Shown here: one piece after another, positions 8,641 through 17,109 of the stretch | Position numbering within the stretch: position 1 is the first letter of the stretch | Layout: each line of letters starts with the position of its first letter | DNA from: Paucidesulfovibrio gracilis DSM 16080 | GTDB taxonomy: Bacteria; Desulfobacterota; Desulfovibrionia; Desulfovibrionales; Desulfovibrionaceae | Direction: 5' to 3' | DNA length: 64,000 nt | NCBI RefSeq assembly: GCF_900167125.1 | Contig: NZ_FUYC01000009.1 | Location: 32,732-96,731 of the forward strand | Program-made: the position numbers and the translations under genes | Notes under the pieces: generated by a model | What the model saw: the letters and a program-made list of their open reading frames with translations, nothing else | The model's database searches: none | Told to the model about the DNA's origin: nothing

Positions 8641-10761
8641 TTATTTCACTTCCACGGTTTTTCCCGTCGCTGCATCACTTGATGCACCAAGAAGCGGAGC
8701 GGGCATGTCGCGGTCGTAGCAGGTCAAGCCGCAGCGCAGGCAGCGGTTGGCTTCGTAAAGCGCCTCGGATTCACTGATGGTGCCTTCCACCTCGTCAAAG
8801 CACTGCGTGCGGTCGTCCAGATCGCAGACATGGGGCATGGCCGTGCGTTCCTTCAATTCAACGTCCGTCACGTCTTTGAACAGCGTGTAATCCATGAGTC
8901 CATGCAGCACGTTGTCGGGAACGGTGACCTTGCCGGACGCGAGGTAGTGATGAATGGCCCGTGCGGCACGCCGCCCCGCGCCAATGGCGGAAATGACGAG
9001 GCTGGGACCGGTGAACATATCGCCGCCTGTGAAGACATAGGGGATGGCGGTCTGGAGAGTGTCGGGATCAGCCGCCAGCGTCCGCCAGCGTGTGGCTTCC
9101 AGGGGGCATTCCTGGTCCTCTTCATACAGGCAGTCCAGGGCCGGTTTCTGGCCGATGGCCGCGAGTACGGAATCCGCTTCCAATACGGTCTCCGAGCCGG
9201 GAACCGGTTCCGGACGGCGGCGGCCTGACGCGTCTGCTTCGCCGAGACGCATCTGCACATATTTCACGCCGCAGGCATGGCCGGAATCATCAAGCACCAC
9301 CTCCACGGGTTGGGCCAGGAACTGGAAGTTCACGCCTTCCTGTTCCGCTCCTTCGATTTCTTCCGGGTTGGCGGGCATTTCCTCCCTGGATCGCCGATAC
9401 ATCAGTGTTACGTCCGCACCGAGGCGTACGCTTGTTCGGGCCGAGTCAATGGCGGTATTGCCGCCGCCGATGACGATGACCCGTTTGCCGATGCCGGTGC
9501 GTACGTTCAAGCCGACTTTGGTGAGCATTTCCGTGCCGCTCATGACGCCGGGGGCGTCCTCGCCGGGGATGCGCAACGTGGCGTTGGCCCAGGCTCCGAT
9601 CCCCAGGAATACAGCGTCGTAATTTCGTTCACCAAGAGATTCCAGGGTAATATCCCGGCCGAAGCGTTTTTCGGTGCGCACTTTGACCCCGAGATCAAGG
9701 ATGCCCTGGATTTCCCAATCGAGCACATCCTTTGGGAGCCGGTATTCCGGGATGCCGTAGCGGAGCTGGCCGCCCAGTTTGGGCATGGACTCGAAAATGG
9801 TGGGGTTGTGGCCGAAGCGGCGCAGAAAGTAGGCGCAGGACAAACCAGCCGGACCGCCGCCGATGACGGCCACGCGCTGACCCGTGGAGGGCGCGCAATG
9901 CACGGGTAACCGGGTGCCGGAATTCATCTCCCAATCCGCTACAAACCGTTTGAGCATGTTAATGCCCACGGGTTCGTCCACATGGCCCCGTCGGCAAACG
10001 GTTTCGCAGGGGCGGGGGCAGACGCGTCCGCAAACCAGCAGCAGGGGGTTGCGTTCCTTGATCGTCTGCACTGCGCTGGCATAGTCGCCGTTTTTTACGC
10101 AGTTGATGTATTTGGGAATATTGATTTCACCCGGGCAGCGCTGGCGGCAGGGAGCCAGGCAGTCCGATGTCTGGTTGAGATGCAGAAGCGAGTCGGTGAC
10201 GCCGTAAACGGACATGACTCCCCGGGGGCAAACCTCTTCGCATTTGCCGCAGGCGCGGCAGGCATCTGGATTGACGACTGGATATCCGTTTTCGCCCATG
10301 AAAATGGCGTCAAACGGGCAGGCGCGAACACAGCTCCCCAAGCCCAGACAACCTTCGGGACACATCTTGGAACCGCCGTGAAGCAGGTGTTGGGCGCGGC
10401 AGTCGGATGCTCCCTCATAGTGATAGTTTTCCTCGGCGCGGATTCCGCCGGTACAGTCCACATGCGCCAGACGCGGTTCCAGAGTGACCACCTTGAGTCC
10501 CATAATCGAGGCCACGTTGCGGGCGACTTCCTCGCCGCCTACGATGCAGACGTCGGCCCCCTCCTTGCCGGCCACCACGGCAGCGGCGGCTCCGGCGCAT
10601 CCTGGGTAGCCGCAGCCACCGCAGTTGGCTCCGGCCAGGGCGTCCTCCACTTGGGCCAGGCGAGGGTCTTCATCCACATACAGCAGACGGGAAGCCACGC
10701 CCAGAATAACGGCGGCGGTGAATCCGATGCCCATCAGGGCCAGGAAGGATGTGAAAATCAT
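8641..10761 (-). CDS. rnfB: RnfB fused to GltD-like FAD/NAD(P) oxidoreductase
   Basis: RnfB is the ferredoxin-interacting iron-sulfur subunit of the membrane Rnf complex. This 706-residue product has an N-terminal membrane anchor (residues 1-25), the RnfB 4Fe-4S motif GANCGGCGYPGC (about 44-55), a further cluster ending SKMCPEGCLG and two ferredoxin-type clusters (CxxxxxCVRACPF and CRACGKCEEVCP, about 140-185). From about residue 200 it continues as a complete GltD/NfnB-type flavoprotein: CLAPCRQRCP, PRPCETVCRRG, FAD site VIGGGPAGLS and NAD(P) site VIGGGNTAIDSA, ending with two CxxC pairs (CLRCGLTC). The fusion is one uninterrupted frame. It is the last gene of the rnf operon. Confidence 0.93.
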   Translation of the reverse strand: MIFTSFLALMGIGFTAAVILGVASRLLYVDEDPRLAQVEDALAGANCGGCGYPGCAGAAAAVVAGKEGADVCIVGGEEVARNVASIMGLKVVTLEPRLAHVDCTGGIRAEENYHYEGASDCRAQHLLHGGSKMCPEGCLGLGSCVRACPFDAIFMGENGYPVVNPDACRACGKCEEVCPRGVMSVYGVTDSLLHLNQTSDCLAPCRQRCPGEINIPKYINCVKNGDYASAVQTIKERNPLLLVCGRVCPRPCETVCRRGHVDEPVGINMLKRFVADWEMNSGTRLPVHCAPSTGQRVAVIGGGPAGLSCAYFLRRFGHNPTIFESMPKLGGQLRYGIPEYRLPKDVLDWEIQGILDLGVKVRTEKRFGRDITLESLGERNYDAVFLGIGAWANATLRIPGEDAPGVMSGTEMLTKVGLNVRTGIGKRVIVIGGGNTAIDSARTSVRLGADVTLMYRRSREEMPANPEEIEGAEQEGVNFQFLAQPVEVVLDDSGHACGVKYVQMRLGEADASGRRRPEPVPGSETVLEADSVLAAIGQKPALDCLYEEDQECPLEATRWRTLAADPDTLQTAIPYVFTGGDMFTGPSLVISAIGAGRRAARAIHHYLASGKVTVPDNVLHGLMDYTLFKDVTDVELKERTAMPHVCDLDDRTQCFDEVEGTISESEALYEANRCLRCGLTCYDRDMPAPLLGASSDAATGKTVEVK

Positions 10762-10817
10762 GAACGCTCCTTGCGAAGACGAAAGCTGAACATACGGATC
10801 GAGTTTGTGACCGTGTC

Positions 10818-10833
10818 GCCTGCTACAGCAGGC
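10818..10833. other. Perfect hairpin in the rnfA-rnfB gap
   Basis: GCCTGCT-AC-AGCAGGC is a perfect 7-bp inverted repeat in the 87-base gap between rnfA and rnfB, the only sizeable gap of the operon. It has no T-run, so it is more likely an mRNA-processing or stabilising hairpin than a terminator. Confidence 0.4.
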
Positions 10834-10848
10834 CGCTTGTGAGCCGGG

Positions 10849-11427
10849 CTAGGAAATCATGCCCTTAAAGGCGAAGAACGCCAGGGACATAAGTCCGGCC
10901 AGAATCAAGGCGATGGGGGTACCCTTCAAGGATCGCGGTACCCGCACCAAATCCAGCCGTTCCCGTATGCCGGAAAGGATCACCAGGGCCAACGCAAACC
11001 CGACACCCGAGGCAAAGGCGAAGACCACGGCTTTGAAAAAGTCGTATTCCTTGCGTTGCACAATGAGAGCGATGCCGAGCACGGCGCAGTTGGTGGTGAT
11101 GAGCGGCAGAAAAATACCCAGTGAACGGTAGAGCGGGGGCAGCATCTTTTTCAGGAACATCTCCACGAATTGCACCAGCGAGGCGATGACCAGAATGAAG
11201 GCGATGGTTTGCAGGTAGCCAAGGCCCGCGGGAAGCAGCAGATACTCCTGCACCAGCCAGGTGATGGCTGTGGAAAGGGTTGCCACAAAGACTACGGCCG
11301 CGCCCATGCCCCCGGCCACGCTTAAACTTTTTGACGTGCCGATAAAGGGACAGTTGCCCAGGTATTGGGCCAGGACAATATTATTGACGAATATGGCCGC
11401 CAGGACCAGAAGCAGATATTCCTGCAT
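10849..11427 (-). CDS. rnfA: Rnf complex subunit RnfA
   Basis: RnfA is an integral membrane subunit of Rnf that, with RnfE, holds a 2Fe-2S cluster in the middle of the membrane. The 192-residue protein has about six membrane segments. It keeps the cluster cysteines in LGNCPFIGTS and LITTNCAVLG. The family signature SLGIFLPLITTNCAVLGIAL is intact. It lies three bases from rnfE, so they are translated together. Confidence 0.96.
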   Translation of the reverse strand: MQEYLLLVLAAIFVNNIVLAQYLGNCPFIGTSKSLSVAGGMGAAVVFVATLSTAITWLVQEYLLLPAGLGYLQTIAFILVIASLVQFVEMFLKKMLPPLYRSLGIFLPLITTNCAVLGIALIVQRKEYDFFKAVVFAFASGVGFALALVILSGIRERLDLVRVPRSLKGTPIALILAGLMSLAFFAFKGMIS

Positions 11428-11430
11428 GGC

Positions 11431-12105
11431 TTAGCGCTCCGTTCCCTTGCACAAGCCGCATGACCCGCACTCGTGAGTGGGGTTGGCCCGGGGCGCAAGT
11501 CCCCGGCGACGGCGTTGCAGGTTGGTGAAATAGTTCATGGCTCCCAGAACCATGCCCAGGCAGACGAACGCGCCAGGTGCCTCAATCATGAAACTGAAGG
11601 GTTTGAACGAGGGACCGAAAAGCTCTGCGCCGAACAGGGTGCCGTAGCCTGAGATTTCGCGGATCGCTCCCAAAAAGGTCAGGGAGAGCGTAAAACCCAG
11701 CCCCATGCCCAGACCGTCCGCCACGGAAAGGTGCGGCGGATTCTTGGAAGCAAATGCTTCGGCTCTTCCGAGGATGATGCAGTTTACCACGATGAGGGAA
11801 ACAAAGATCCCCAGTTTTTGGTACAGGGTGTAGGCAAAGGCCTGCATGAGCAGCTCCACGGCCACCACCAGCGAGGCCGCGATAACGATATAGCAGGCGA
11901 TGCGTACCTTGGGGGGCACAATTTTGCGCACCAGGGAAACGAGCAGGTTGGAAAGGGTGAGCACGAATACAACGGCCATGCCCATGCCGAATCCGCCGTC
12001 TGCCGTCTTGGTCACGGCCAGCACGGGGCAGAGTCCGAGCACCAGGCGGAAAGGCGGCAGTTCTTTCCACAATCCTTTGGAAAATTCCTTCCACATTCTG
12101 ATCAT
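11431..12105 (-). CDS. rnfE: Rnf complex subunit RnfE
   Basis: This is the six-helix partner of RnfA; the pair forms an inverted repeat in the membrane. The 224-residue protein has the cluster cysteines in LGLCPVLAVT and VNCIILGRAEAFA. The C-terminus is unusual: it ends with a soluble tail containing HECGSCGLCKG, three cysteines in CxxCxxC spacing that could bind a metal or cluster. I do not recall this tail from the enterobacterial protein. The gene sits between rnfG and rnfA in the operon. Confidence 0.95.
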   Translation of the reverse strand: MIRMWKEFSKGLWKELPPFRLVLGLCPVLAVTKTADGGFGMGMAVVFVLTLSNLLVSLVRKIVPPKVRIACYIVIAASLVVAVELLMQAFAYTLYQKLGIFVSLIVVNCIILGRAEAFASKNPPHLSVADGLGMGLGFTLSLTFLGAIREISGYGTLFGAELFGPSFKPFSFMIEAPGAFVCLGMVLGAMNYFTNLQRRRRGLAPRANPTHECGSCGLCKGTER

Positions 12106-12131
12106 GATTTCTCCATCATGCCGGACCCGCG

Positions 12132-12728
12132 CTATTGCTGCGCGGCTTCAGCAAAGACGCGCCGAAAGTCGTCCTTCAGGGCCGTGTAAATGGACAGGGC
12201 TTTTTTCACAGCCATGACAGAGGCCGTGGACGATATGGTGGCACCGGAAACAGCGTCGATGTCACCGCCCTGGGAGCGCAGTTCCAGGTTGGTCAGCTCA
12301 TGCCCGCGGAATTGGCCGGTGAATCCGTGTTTGGCTACACGGGCACCAATCCCCGGTGTTTCCTTCATGGTGGTTACGCCGATGCCCTGGACCGTGCCGG
12401 GATCAAATGTAAATCCTACCATGACGCCGATCTGGCCGCCGTAGCCCCGGCTTTTGGTTTCAAAGGCCACACCCAGCAGCTTGTCGTCTTTCTTGGCAGG
12501 GAAGACCGTGATCTCCTGGTCCGTATCCGGAATTGTGAATACGTGGCGTTCCTTCACGGGGTCGTTGTTGAATGTCGGAAACACGGCGGCAATGGCCGGA
12601 CCTTGGACGAAAGTGAGTTCCTGCTCCACAATGTGCGGGGCCGTGAATTTTTTCAGGCTGGCCAGGGAGAGTCCGGCCAGGCCGCAGATCAGCGAGAGCA
12701 CGACAATCATTTTAAGCATTTCGCGCAT
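12132..12728 (-). CDS. rnfG: Rnf complex flavoprotein subunit RnfG
   Basis: RnfG carries covalently bound FMN on the outer face of the membrane and passes electrons to or from RnfD and the extracytoplasmic cytochrome. The 198-residue protein has one N-terminal membrane anchor (IVVLSLICGLAGLSLASL). Its flavinylation site DAVSGATISS is intact, with the modified Thr in SGAT. An ApbE-type flavin transferase would be needed; none is encoded in this window. The start overlaps the stop of rnfD by one base. Confidence 0.95.
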   Translation of the reverse strand: MREMLKMIVVLSLICGLAGLSLASLKKFTAPHIVEQELTFVQGPAIAAVFPTFNNDPVKERHVFTIPDTDQEITVFPAKKDDKLLGVAFETKSRGYGGQIGVMVGFTFDPGTVQGIGVTTMKETPGIGARVAKHGFTGQFRGHELTNLELRSQGGDIDAVSGATISSTASVMAVKKALSIYTALKDDFRRVFAEAAQQ

Positions 12729-13687
12729 CAGTACGCCCCCTCATGCACGATGAGCGGCTTGGGCCGGATGCGGTCCAGCAGGGGAGCCGCAAGGTTGGCC
12801 AGCAGGATCGCAAAGGCTGCGCCGTCCGGGTGAACGCCCCAGACGCGGATGATGATCAGCAAGCAACCCGCTAGAAGGCCGAAAAGAAGCGTGCCGATGG
12901 GAAAAACAGGGGAAGAGCCGTTGTCCGTAGTCAGGAAAAAGGCCGCGAACAGCGTACTGCCCGCCAGGAGGTGGAACACCGGTCCCGCGTACTCTTCGGG
13001 GTTGATGAGCTGGAAACACAACGCGGTGAGGGTAACGCCGAGGACGAATCCCAGGGGGATGAGCGGCTTGATGCGGTTCCGTGCCAGGAGCCAGAGACCG
13101 CCCGCCAGCACCGGCAAGGTCTGCACGGCCCCGAGTCCGCCGATTTCGTGGCCAAGAAGTAAGTCCATCAAGGGAACGTCTTCTACGGCCAGATAGCCGA
13201 AATGCTTGAGTTCATGGAGAGGAGCCAGGAAATTGGAGTCCAGCAGGGTCAACTCCGTGTTCATGAGTTCCGGCCAGGAGATGGACAGGATGGCCCAGCC
13301 CACGCAGGGCGCGGCAAGGGGGCTGGCCCCGATGCCGCCGAATACGGCCTTGCCCAGGACAATACTTGCGGCGGCTCCGGCCAACACCAGCCACCAGGGG
13401 GCGGAGGCGGGCAGCAGAAAGGCCAGCAGCAGCCCCGTGAGCAGAGCGTGCAGATCGTCCGTTTCGTTTTCCCGTTCCATAATGCGTGCGCAAAGAGCCT
13501 CCACGACAACGGCGGCCGCGGCGCACAAGGCCATGACACGCAAAGCGGGCAGGCCGTAGTTGACCACGGCCATCACCACTGCCGGCAGGAGCGCCAGCAA
13601 CGTTTCCAGCATGATGCCGCGGGTGGTTCGTCCGCAATGGATGTGGGGCGGGCAGGACACGGTCAGCAAAGGAGAGGGCGGACGCAT
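12728..13687 (-). CDS. rnfD: Rnf complex membrane subunit RnfD
   Basis: RnfD is an integral membrane subunit related to NqrB. The 319-residue protein has the family landmarks DLHALLTGLLLAFLLP, FGGIGASPLAAPCVGWA and GVHPDGAAFAILLANLAAPLLDRI. The region where RnfD proteins carry the covalent-FMN motif (S-x-A-T-P-L) reads NFLAPLHELKHFGY here, so the flavinylated Thr appears to be missing. Otherwise the length and membrane layout are as expected. It overlaps rnfG by one base and follows rnfC after two bases. Confidence 0.93.
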   Translation of the reverse strand: MRPPSPLLTVSCPPHIHCGRTTRGIMLETLLALLPAVVMAVVNYGLPALRVMALCAAAAVVVEALCARIMERENETDDLHALLTGLLLAFLLPASAPWWLVLAGAAASIVLGKAVFGGIGASPLAAPCVGWAILSISWPELMNTELTLLDSNFLAPLHELKHFGYLAVEDVPLMDLLLGHEIGGLGAVQTLPVLAGGLWLLARNRIKPLIPLGFVLGVTLTALCFQLINPEEYAGPVFHLLAGSTLFAAFFLTTDNGSSPVFPIGTLLFGLLAGCLLIIIRVWGVHPDGAAFAILLANLAAPLLDRIRPKPLIVHEGAY

Positions 13688-13689
13688 GA

Positions 13690-14877
13690 TCAGGCTTCCT
13701 CCGTGTCTTGGGATGGGGCCGTGTTAGGGGGTTGTTCTGCTTGGGCCGAGGCATCGAGCCGGGCCAATTCGGATTTGGCCAGTTGCAGGTATTGCAGCAG
13801 GGGGCGGCGCGCCGGGCAAACATATCCGCAAATGCCGCATTCGAAGCAGGCTGCGACATGGCCGAAACGGGCACGTTCCCAAAGACCGGCCTCGGCACAC
13901 ATGCTGAGTTCTCCCGGAAACAACCGTGCCGGGCAGTGGCGGGCGCATTGGCCGCAGTTAAGGCAAGCCGCGTCCCGCACCGGCGGGTAGGTGCTTTGCG
14001 GGATGACGGTCACACCGTAATCCTGGAGATGGAGACCGGTATTCAGGTCGAATAGTGCCTGGCCGCACAGGGGACCGCCGCGCGACACCCGATCTCCTGC
14101 ATCGGGCAGGGAGCCGGTGGCTTCCAGCAGGTCGTGAACGGGCGTTCCAACCATGGCGCGCAGGTTCCGGCCTTGGACGGTGAGGAAAACTTCTGTTCGC
14201 GGCAGGCCGGTTTCCATGATCCGTCCCAGCGCCATAAGCGTGAAGATGTTGATCACGGTGATTTTTTTAGAGACGTTTTTTTCGCCGATGGCCTGGAGGA
14301 TCATGGTTTTCATGCCGTTGGGATGTCGGGGCGGCATCCGGACAACGTCACAGTTGCCGAAAGCCGATGCATCCACGTCCGGGCCGACCACGGTCACCTG
14401 GGTCGGCGTGATCAGCGTGCGGGCCAGGCGAAGCCCTTTCGAAAGCGTATCTCGAAAGTCGCGAAGCAGCCGTCCGGTGATGAAGATATTCGGTTCCGGT
14501 GGGGTGGCGTTGACGACCAATCGTCGGGCGGGTCGCAGGGCGTCCACATCCATGCCGCATTCGCTGAGGGCGTTTTTCAGTGCGGAGCCGTTCAGGGCGC
14601 TCAGATCCCTGGCCGCCACCGGCTCGACGGCCACAGGACCGCTTCGCACAGAGACAAACCCGTCTTGCACCCCTGTCACCTCGCCGGCAACCGGAGTATG
14701 CGTCCAGGGACCGAGGGGGTGGGCCGGTCGGCCGACAGCGCCGAAGCGGGGAAGTTCCTCCCCGGGAGTCACCAGGGGGAGGCCTCCACGCAACGGAATG
14801 TGGACTTCTTGTGCCTGCGGGGCGTCCTGCAACGGGCTGCCCGGATCAGTATGCAATATGAAATCGTTTTTGCCCAT
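13690..14877 (-). CDS. rnfC: Rnf complex subunit RnfC, with degenerate NADH/FMN site
   Basis: RnfC is normally the peripheral, NADH-oxidising flavo-iron-sulfur subunit. In this 395-residue protein the C-terminal ferredoxin domain is complete: CLNCGQCARHCP and CFECGICGYVCP bind two 4Fe-4S clusters. In the Nqo1-like core the glycine-rich GLGGAGFPT motif is not found. The ECEPYIT block is replaced by TPPEPNIFIT, and the YPxGxEK loop by HPNGMKT. I therefore infer that NADH and FMN binding is lost or strongly changed. The N-terminal GGLPLV is close to the usual GGIHP. Confidence 0.92.
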   Translation of the reverse strand: MGKNDFILHTDPGSPLQDAPQAQEVHIPLRGGLPLVTPGEELPRFGAVGRPAHPLGPWTHTPVAGEVTGVQDGFVSVRSGPVAVEPVAARDLSALNGSALKNALSECGMDVDALRPARRLVVNATPPEPNIFITGRLLRDFRDTLSKGLRLARTLITPTQVTVVGPDVDASAFGNCDVVRMPPRHPNGMKTMILQAIGEKNVSKKITVINIFTLMALGRIMETGLPRTEVFLTVQGRNLRAMVGTPVHDLLEATGSLPDAGDRVSRGGPLCGQALFDLNTGLHLQDYGVTVIPQSTYPPVRDAACLNCGQCARHCPARLFPGELSMCAEAGLWERARFGHVAACFECGICGYVCPARRPLLQYLQLAKSELARLDASAQAEQPPNTAPSQDTEEA

Positions 14878-14883
14878 GGACGG

Positions 14884-15657
14884 TTACCTGATGTGACACT
14901 TGTCGCAGTCGTTTTCGCCGTAGGGGCCTTTTTGCAGATCCCGGTGGCAGTTCATGCATTGGTCATGGAAGGCATTGGTGCGCGTGAGTACCAGCTCACG
15001 GTCCGGATTCGGAGTGCGGTGGCATTGCTGACACGGGGTGTAAGAGCCGGAATAATTGGTCATATCCTTCATGCGGTGGCAGGGCGAGCACCCTTTGATG
15101 CCTTTGTCGAACATATCGTCGTGACAGGTGGCGCAGCGTTTGTGGGCCGCGTCCCGGAGGCTGGGCATATATTCATCCCCGGCGAGGTCATGGCATTGGT
15201 TGCAGTGGCCTGGTTCGTCCTCGATATCCGGCCCGTGGTGGCAGGCCTGACAGTCGTCAAAGGCATACTCTTTGTGTGCTTCGTGGTCGAAGGCCAGCTC
15301 GCCGAATTCCGCGTGGTGACATTTCACGCAGTAGCTTTTGTCCGGGAAGGAATTGACGTGCTCGGCGATGTAGTCCTGGTCAAAGGATGCGGGATGACAG
15401 GAACCGCAGGGGACAGGTTCGGCTTTCGCAGCTTGCTGTCTGTCATGTTCCGTTTTGGTTTCGTGGTGACATTGCACGCAGGCTATTTCGTAGTTCCGAT
15501 GATGGCGAAGGTGGGAGAAAATCACCCGGCCGCCGTTGTTGTGAAACAGAATGCGCACGGGCAGCTTTTGGGCTGTGGCCGGGAGAAGATATCCAGCCAA
15601 GGCCACGGCAAGCAGCAGGCAGACGACTACCGTGATGGGAATGTGGCGTTTTTGCAA
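14884..15657 (-). CDS. Decahaem cytochrome c of the rnf operon
   Basis: The 257-residue protein contains ten CxxCH haem-binding motifs (CVQCH, CGSCH, CVKCH, CQACH, CNQCH, CATCH, CSPCH, CQQCH, CMNCH, CDKCH). An N-terminal hydrophobic segment (about residues 8-28) exports and probably anchors it in the periplasm. Desulfovibrio rnf operons are known to begin with such a multihaem cytochrome, which links Rnf to the periplasmic cytochrome c3 pool. The start is TTG (15657) with a weak AGG upstream; no in-frame ATG gives a complete signal sequence. It is the first gene of the operon, seven bases from rnfC. Confidence 0.93.
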   Translation of the reverse strand: MQKRHIPITVVVCLLLAVALAGYLLPATAQKLPVRILFHNNGGRVIFSHLRHHRNYEIACVQCHHETKTEHDRQQAAKAEPVPCGSCHPASFDQDYIAEHVNSFPDKSYCVKCHHAEFGELAFDHEAHKEYAFDDCQACHHGPDIEDEPGHCNQCHDLAGDEYMPSLRDAAHKRCATCHDDMFDKGIKGCSPCHRMKDMTNYSGSYTPCQQCHRTPNPDRELVLTRTNAFHDQCMNCHRDLQKGPYGENDCDKCHIR

Positions 15658-15881
15658 GATGGCGTACCTAAAATTATTGTTGGGCGGGAAGTATAACCAT
15701 GTTTACCGGACTTCGTCCATACCCGCGAAAACCACCGTTGCCGTCGTTTGAAACGGGCTGTTTGCGCCGTTGTGTAAAAAACAGTGTTTCGTTTGACGGA
15801 AAAAGGAACCGGAAACCGCTGAAATAGACTTTGTGGCAGCGCCATGGCCAATTCCGGCGGTTCCGGCAAGGGATTCCCGAT

Positions 15882-16811
15882 TTAATCGGTTTCCTTGTCA
15901 GCATCGGTTTGTGCCGTCTTGAGCCGCTTGGAATAGGACGCGGCTTCGATTCCCGCGACGCATCCTTCGCCCACGGCCTTGGCGATCTGCAAAGGGGGAC
16001 CGCAGATGTCGCCAGCGGCGTACACGCCGGGAATGTTGGTACGCTGCTTTTTGTCGGTCTGCACGTATTTCATGGTCTCGTCCAGTTCCAGCCCAAGAGT
16101 GGCGGCCAGCTCCAGGACACCTTTGGCCCCGAGTTCGATGAACACCCCGGCAACATCCAGGCGTGTGCCGTCCTTGAGTTGTAGACCGGTGACCGCGTTT
16201 TCCCCTTCGATGGCTGCGACTTCGGCATTTTCAAGGATGGTGACGCCTTGTTCCCGAGCCTGGGCGAGTAGTTCCGGAGCCACGTCGAAGCGGTCGTTGA
16301 TAAGCCAAACCTTTGATGCGGTATGGGAAAGGGTTACGGATCCGCCCACGGCGGCACTCTGGCCGCCCACCACTGCCACCGGTTCGTTGCGGAAAAAGCC
16401 GCCGTCGCATTCCACGCAATAGCTTACGCCTTTCCCCAGAAGTTCTTTTTCACCGGGGACGCCCAGTCGATTGCGACTGGTGCCTGTGGCCAGCACCAGG
16501 GAGCGTGCCGTAAAGGTGCGGCCGCTTTCGATGGTCAATTGGAAATGTTTGCCTTGTGGCAGGATGGAGAGCACGTCTTCTTCAATGATCTCAGTGCCGA
16601 AGTTCTCTGCCTGCATCTTGCCGGTTTCGAGCATTTCTTCGCCCGTGATTTTGAGCTGGCAGCAGAAGTTTTCCACATGCGCCCAAAACAGGCTGCTTTT
16701 GTGCATTCTTCCGAGCATGAGCACGTCCGCTTTTTTGCGGGACGCGTGGATGGCGGCCTGAATGCCGCCGGGACCGGAGCCGAGGATGACGACATCGTAG
16801 ATTCGATTCAT
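15882..16811 (-). CDS. Atypical low-molecular-weight thioredoxin reductase-like flavoprotein
   Basis: This 309-residue FAD enzyme has the thioredoxin reductase plan: FAD site LGSGPGGIQAA at the N-terminus, redox pair CVEC (in SYCVECDGGFF) and a C-terminal YAAGDICGPPLQIAKAVGEG. Two features differ from the usual enzyme. The second nucleotide-binding motif reads VGGQSAAVGGS rather than GGGNSA, and the arginines that recognise the 2'-phosphate of NADPH (HRRxxxR) are replaced by INDRFDV. It may use NADH or another donor. SD AGGAG precedes ATG 16811. No thioredoxin gene is adjacent. Confidence 0.88.
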   Translation of the reverse strand: MNRIYDVVILGSGPGGIQAAIHASRKKADVLMLGRMHKSSLFWAHVENFCCQLKITGEEMLETGKMQAENFGTEIIEEDVLSILPQGKHFQLTIESGRTFTARSLVLATGTSRNRLGVPGEKELLGKGVSYCVECDGGFFRNEPVAVVGGQSAAVGGSVTLSHTASKVWLINDRFDVAPELLAQAREQGVTILENAEVAAIEGENAVTGLQLKDGTRLDVAGVFIELGAKGVLELAATLGLELDETMKYVQTDKKQRTNIPGVYAAGDICGPPLQIAKAVGEGCVAGIEAASYSKRLKTAQTDADKETD

Positions 16812-17109
16812 GAAAGCTCCTCAATGTTCTACGGTGAAGAGGGCAATCCCCATACTAAAGGCGTGGCGAAAAAAGGCAAGAGGCAAGCCGCAATTTGTCA
16901 GCATGACAGAATTTTCACATAATAGCGGCTCAGGAGGGAGCAGCGGCTTGCATCGTTTTGTCCGTGCCGCTCCATTCCTGCATGCGAACTGCGTCAGGAG
17001 ACATGCTCCCCCAGGGAAGGGGAACGCGGTATGACAAAGCAATCGGCGGGGCAGTTGTTTCCGAAGCTGGGACGGGTCGTGTGCGGCGCGGACCGTTCGA
17101 AGTGTTGCT
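16812..17109. other. Gap between trxB-like and HD genes, with an operator-like palindrome
   Basis: About 300 bases without a gene. TGTCA-GCA-TGACA at 16896-16908 is a perfect short palindrome, about 85 bases upstream of the reductase start codon, next to AT-rich sequence. This would suit a regulator-binding site for the reductase gene, but no regulator is identified. Confidence 0.45.

Noticed and set aside
14134..15696. 520-codon open frame on the plus strand opposite rnfC and the cytochrome gene
   Set aside because: The minus strand encodes ten CxxCH motifs and the RnfC ferredoxin clusters; the plus frame shows none and is a shadow.
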